From contig URIN01000005.1 of NCBI GenBank assembly GCA_900547915.1, positions 1 to 14,973 on the forward strand: a stretch of DNA of 14,973 bases, read 5' to 3'. The stretch comes from an uncultured Clostridium sp. Its GTDB lineage: Bacteria; Bacillota; Clostridia; Oscillospirales; Acutalibacteraceae. Under the pieces are notes generated by a model. The model saw only the letters and a list, made by a program, of their open reading frames with translations, had not been told where the DNA came from and did not search any database. Shown here piece by piece: positions 14,273 through 14,973 of this stretch. Position 1 is the first letter of the stretch. Each line of letters begins with the position of its first letter. Position numbers and translations under genes: made by a program.

Positions 14273-14503
14273 TCAGCATGCCGGCTCTATAAACCACTTT
14301 GTTTCCTCAAGAAAAAGATAGGTTGGCGTGCCCTCAACAGAGCAAGTATATCTTATACCCGCGCCGCCGCTTTTGAGTGATGCGGCAGGACGTATATCAC
14401 GCACACGGTCTATCTCAAATTTCTCATCGCCTATTTTTACGGCAAAAGGCATTATTGTGCCCTCTGTATCAAACTTTGCAAAAACCTCTACATATCTTCT
14501 CAT
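14273..14503 (-). CDS. Small protein of unknown function, partner of the Y-family polymerase
   Basis: 76 residues, soluble, no signal peptide or membrane segment. It reads as a compact beta-rich fold: RRYVEVFAKFDTEGTIMPFAV, then DRVRDIRPAASLKSGGAGIRYTC, then YLFLEETKWFIE. I recall similar small proteins, with the same DRV.D.RPAASLK.GG.GIRYTC core, directly after UmuC/DinB-like polymerases in Clostridia, but no function that I can name. The ATG at 14503 has AAAGGAG 10 nt upstream, inside the last codons of the polymerase gene. The gap to that gene is 5 nt, so the two are almost certainly co-transcribed and translated together. Charged surface (several Arg, Lys and Glu) and the pairing suggest an accessory or regulator of translesion synthesis; this is inference. 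It could also be an unrelated passenger. Confidence 0.8.
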   Translation of the reverse strand: MRRYVEVFAKFDTEGTIMPFAVKIGDEKFEIDRVRDIRPAASLKSGGAGIRYTCSVEGTPTYLFLEETKWFIEPAC

Positions 14504-14508
14504 TTTTA

Positions 14509-14973
14509 TTATGCTCCTTTATATTCTTTGAAATACCCCTCCGGGTGAATGGTGTGGTCATCGTGCGGATTAAAATGGCTGAGATCCTGTGCCGCAAGCA
14601 TTGACGCGCGCTGAACGGCATAATTGCCGAAACGGCGGCGTATATCATCAACGGCACGTTCCACCTTTTCAAGCTTTTCATGTTTTTCAACACTGCCGCT
14701 CAAATCAAACTGCAGCAATTCTCTTCCGAAATCAAAAACGGTAATTCCAACACTTCTGAGAGGTTTCTCCCAATTATAGTTTGCCCTGAAAAGAGCCATT
14801 GCTGCCGAAATTATTTCCGAGGAAACATCAGTATACATTTTAAGTTTTGTTTGCCGCGTAAAACTCCTTAATTCGCAGTCCCTTACGGATATTGAAACTC
14901 CCCTGCCCTTTACGCCGTGTTCCCTGAGTCTTCTTGCCACGCTCTCCGCAAGCACAGTCATAACTGTCTTTAC
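14509..14973 (-). CDS. Y-family translesion DNA polymerase, C-terminal part (5' end outside the window)
   Basis: 154 residues of the little-finger domain (IMS_C) of a UmuC/DinB-type polymerase; the frame stays open through the right edge, so palm, fingers and thumb with the catalytic acids are not visible. Seen: LAESVARRLREHGVKGRGVSISVRD from about visible residue 8, the basic LRSFTRQTKL DNA-contact strand (35-44), SVGITVFDF (74-82), QFDLS at 88-92, then an alpha-helical KLEKVERAVDDIRRRFG and a NPHDDHTIHPEGYF tail. QFDLS stands where relatives have a QLSLF-type sliding-clamp motif; the final aromatic is missing here. Its role is lesion bypass or mutagenic repair. The stop lies 5 nt before the small-protein gene. 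Whether it is DinB/Pol IV or a UvrX/ImuB-like relative cannot be settled from this part. Any SOS operator lies outside the window. Confidence 0.9.
   Translation of the reverse strand, partial: VKTVMTVLAESVARRLREHGVKGRGVSISVRDCELRSFTRQTKLKMYTDVSSEIISAAMALFRANYNWEKPLRSVGITVFDFGRELLQFDLSGSVEKHEKLEKVERAVDDIRRRFGNYAVQRASMLAAQDLSHFNPHDDHTIHPEGYFKEYKGA

Noticed and set aside
1..14973. CRISPR array, tRNA, insertion sequence or prophage remnant
   Set aside because: I found no regularly spaced repeats, tRNA cloverleaf, transposase motifs or phage genes in the window.

Overview
The window reads as core chromosome of a low-GC, Gram-positive anaerobe of the class Clostridia, most likely near the Oscillospiraceae/Ruminococcaceae. 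The grounds are AAGGAGG-type ribosome sites, frequent GTG and TTG starts, WhiA, RapZ and HPr kinase in one cluster, and a Firmicutes-style NrdR. There are no tRNAs, rRNAs, insertion sequences, prophage genes or CRISPR arrays. Fourteen protein-coding loci are visible, including one broken 5' fragment counted with its gene. Every gene is on the minus strand except one glycosyltransferase.

Left two thirds (1-10049, minus strand, transcribed right to left): one tightly spaced seven-gene run, hprK - ROK glucokinase - murB - rapZ - whiA - GH31 glycosidase - dnaE. It starts from a promoter at about 10020-10049. The gaps are short (one 1-nt overlap, then 10, 22, 22 and 38 nt; the largest is 87 nt between hprK and the kinase), so a single operon is likely. 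It joins carbon sensing (HprK, glucokinase, RapZ), sugar release (GH31), wall precursor synthesis (MurB), a division/sporulation regulator (WhiA) and a replicative polymerase (DnaE, cut by the left edge). In many Firmicutes yvcK sits between rapZ and whiA. Here only 38 nt lie there, and a GH31 gene sits between whiA and dnaE.

Middle (10050-11390): a divergent promoter pair, then a single plus-strand GT4 glycosyltransferase that ends at a strong hairpin, which probably terminates transcription from both sides.

Right third (11391-14973, minus strand): a Y-family translesion polymerase (only its C-terminal part is in the window) with a small conserved-looking partner ORF; a class I aminotransferase of the aspartate aminotransferase Ic type with its own promoter and terminator; an EamA/DMT transporter whose first transmembrane segment is split off by a 1-nt frameshift; and nrdR. 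The nrdR promoter carries an NrdR-box-like palindrome exactly between its -35 and -10, which suggests autoregulation.

I see no obvious new multi-gene system. The best leads are the Y-polymerase/small-protein pair, the yvcK gap with the GH31 insertion, the eamA frameshift and the regulatory hairpins in the hprK operon. All promoter, operator and terminator calls come from reading the sequence only.
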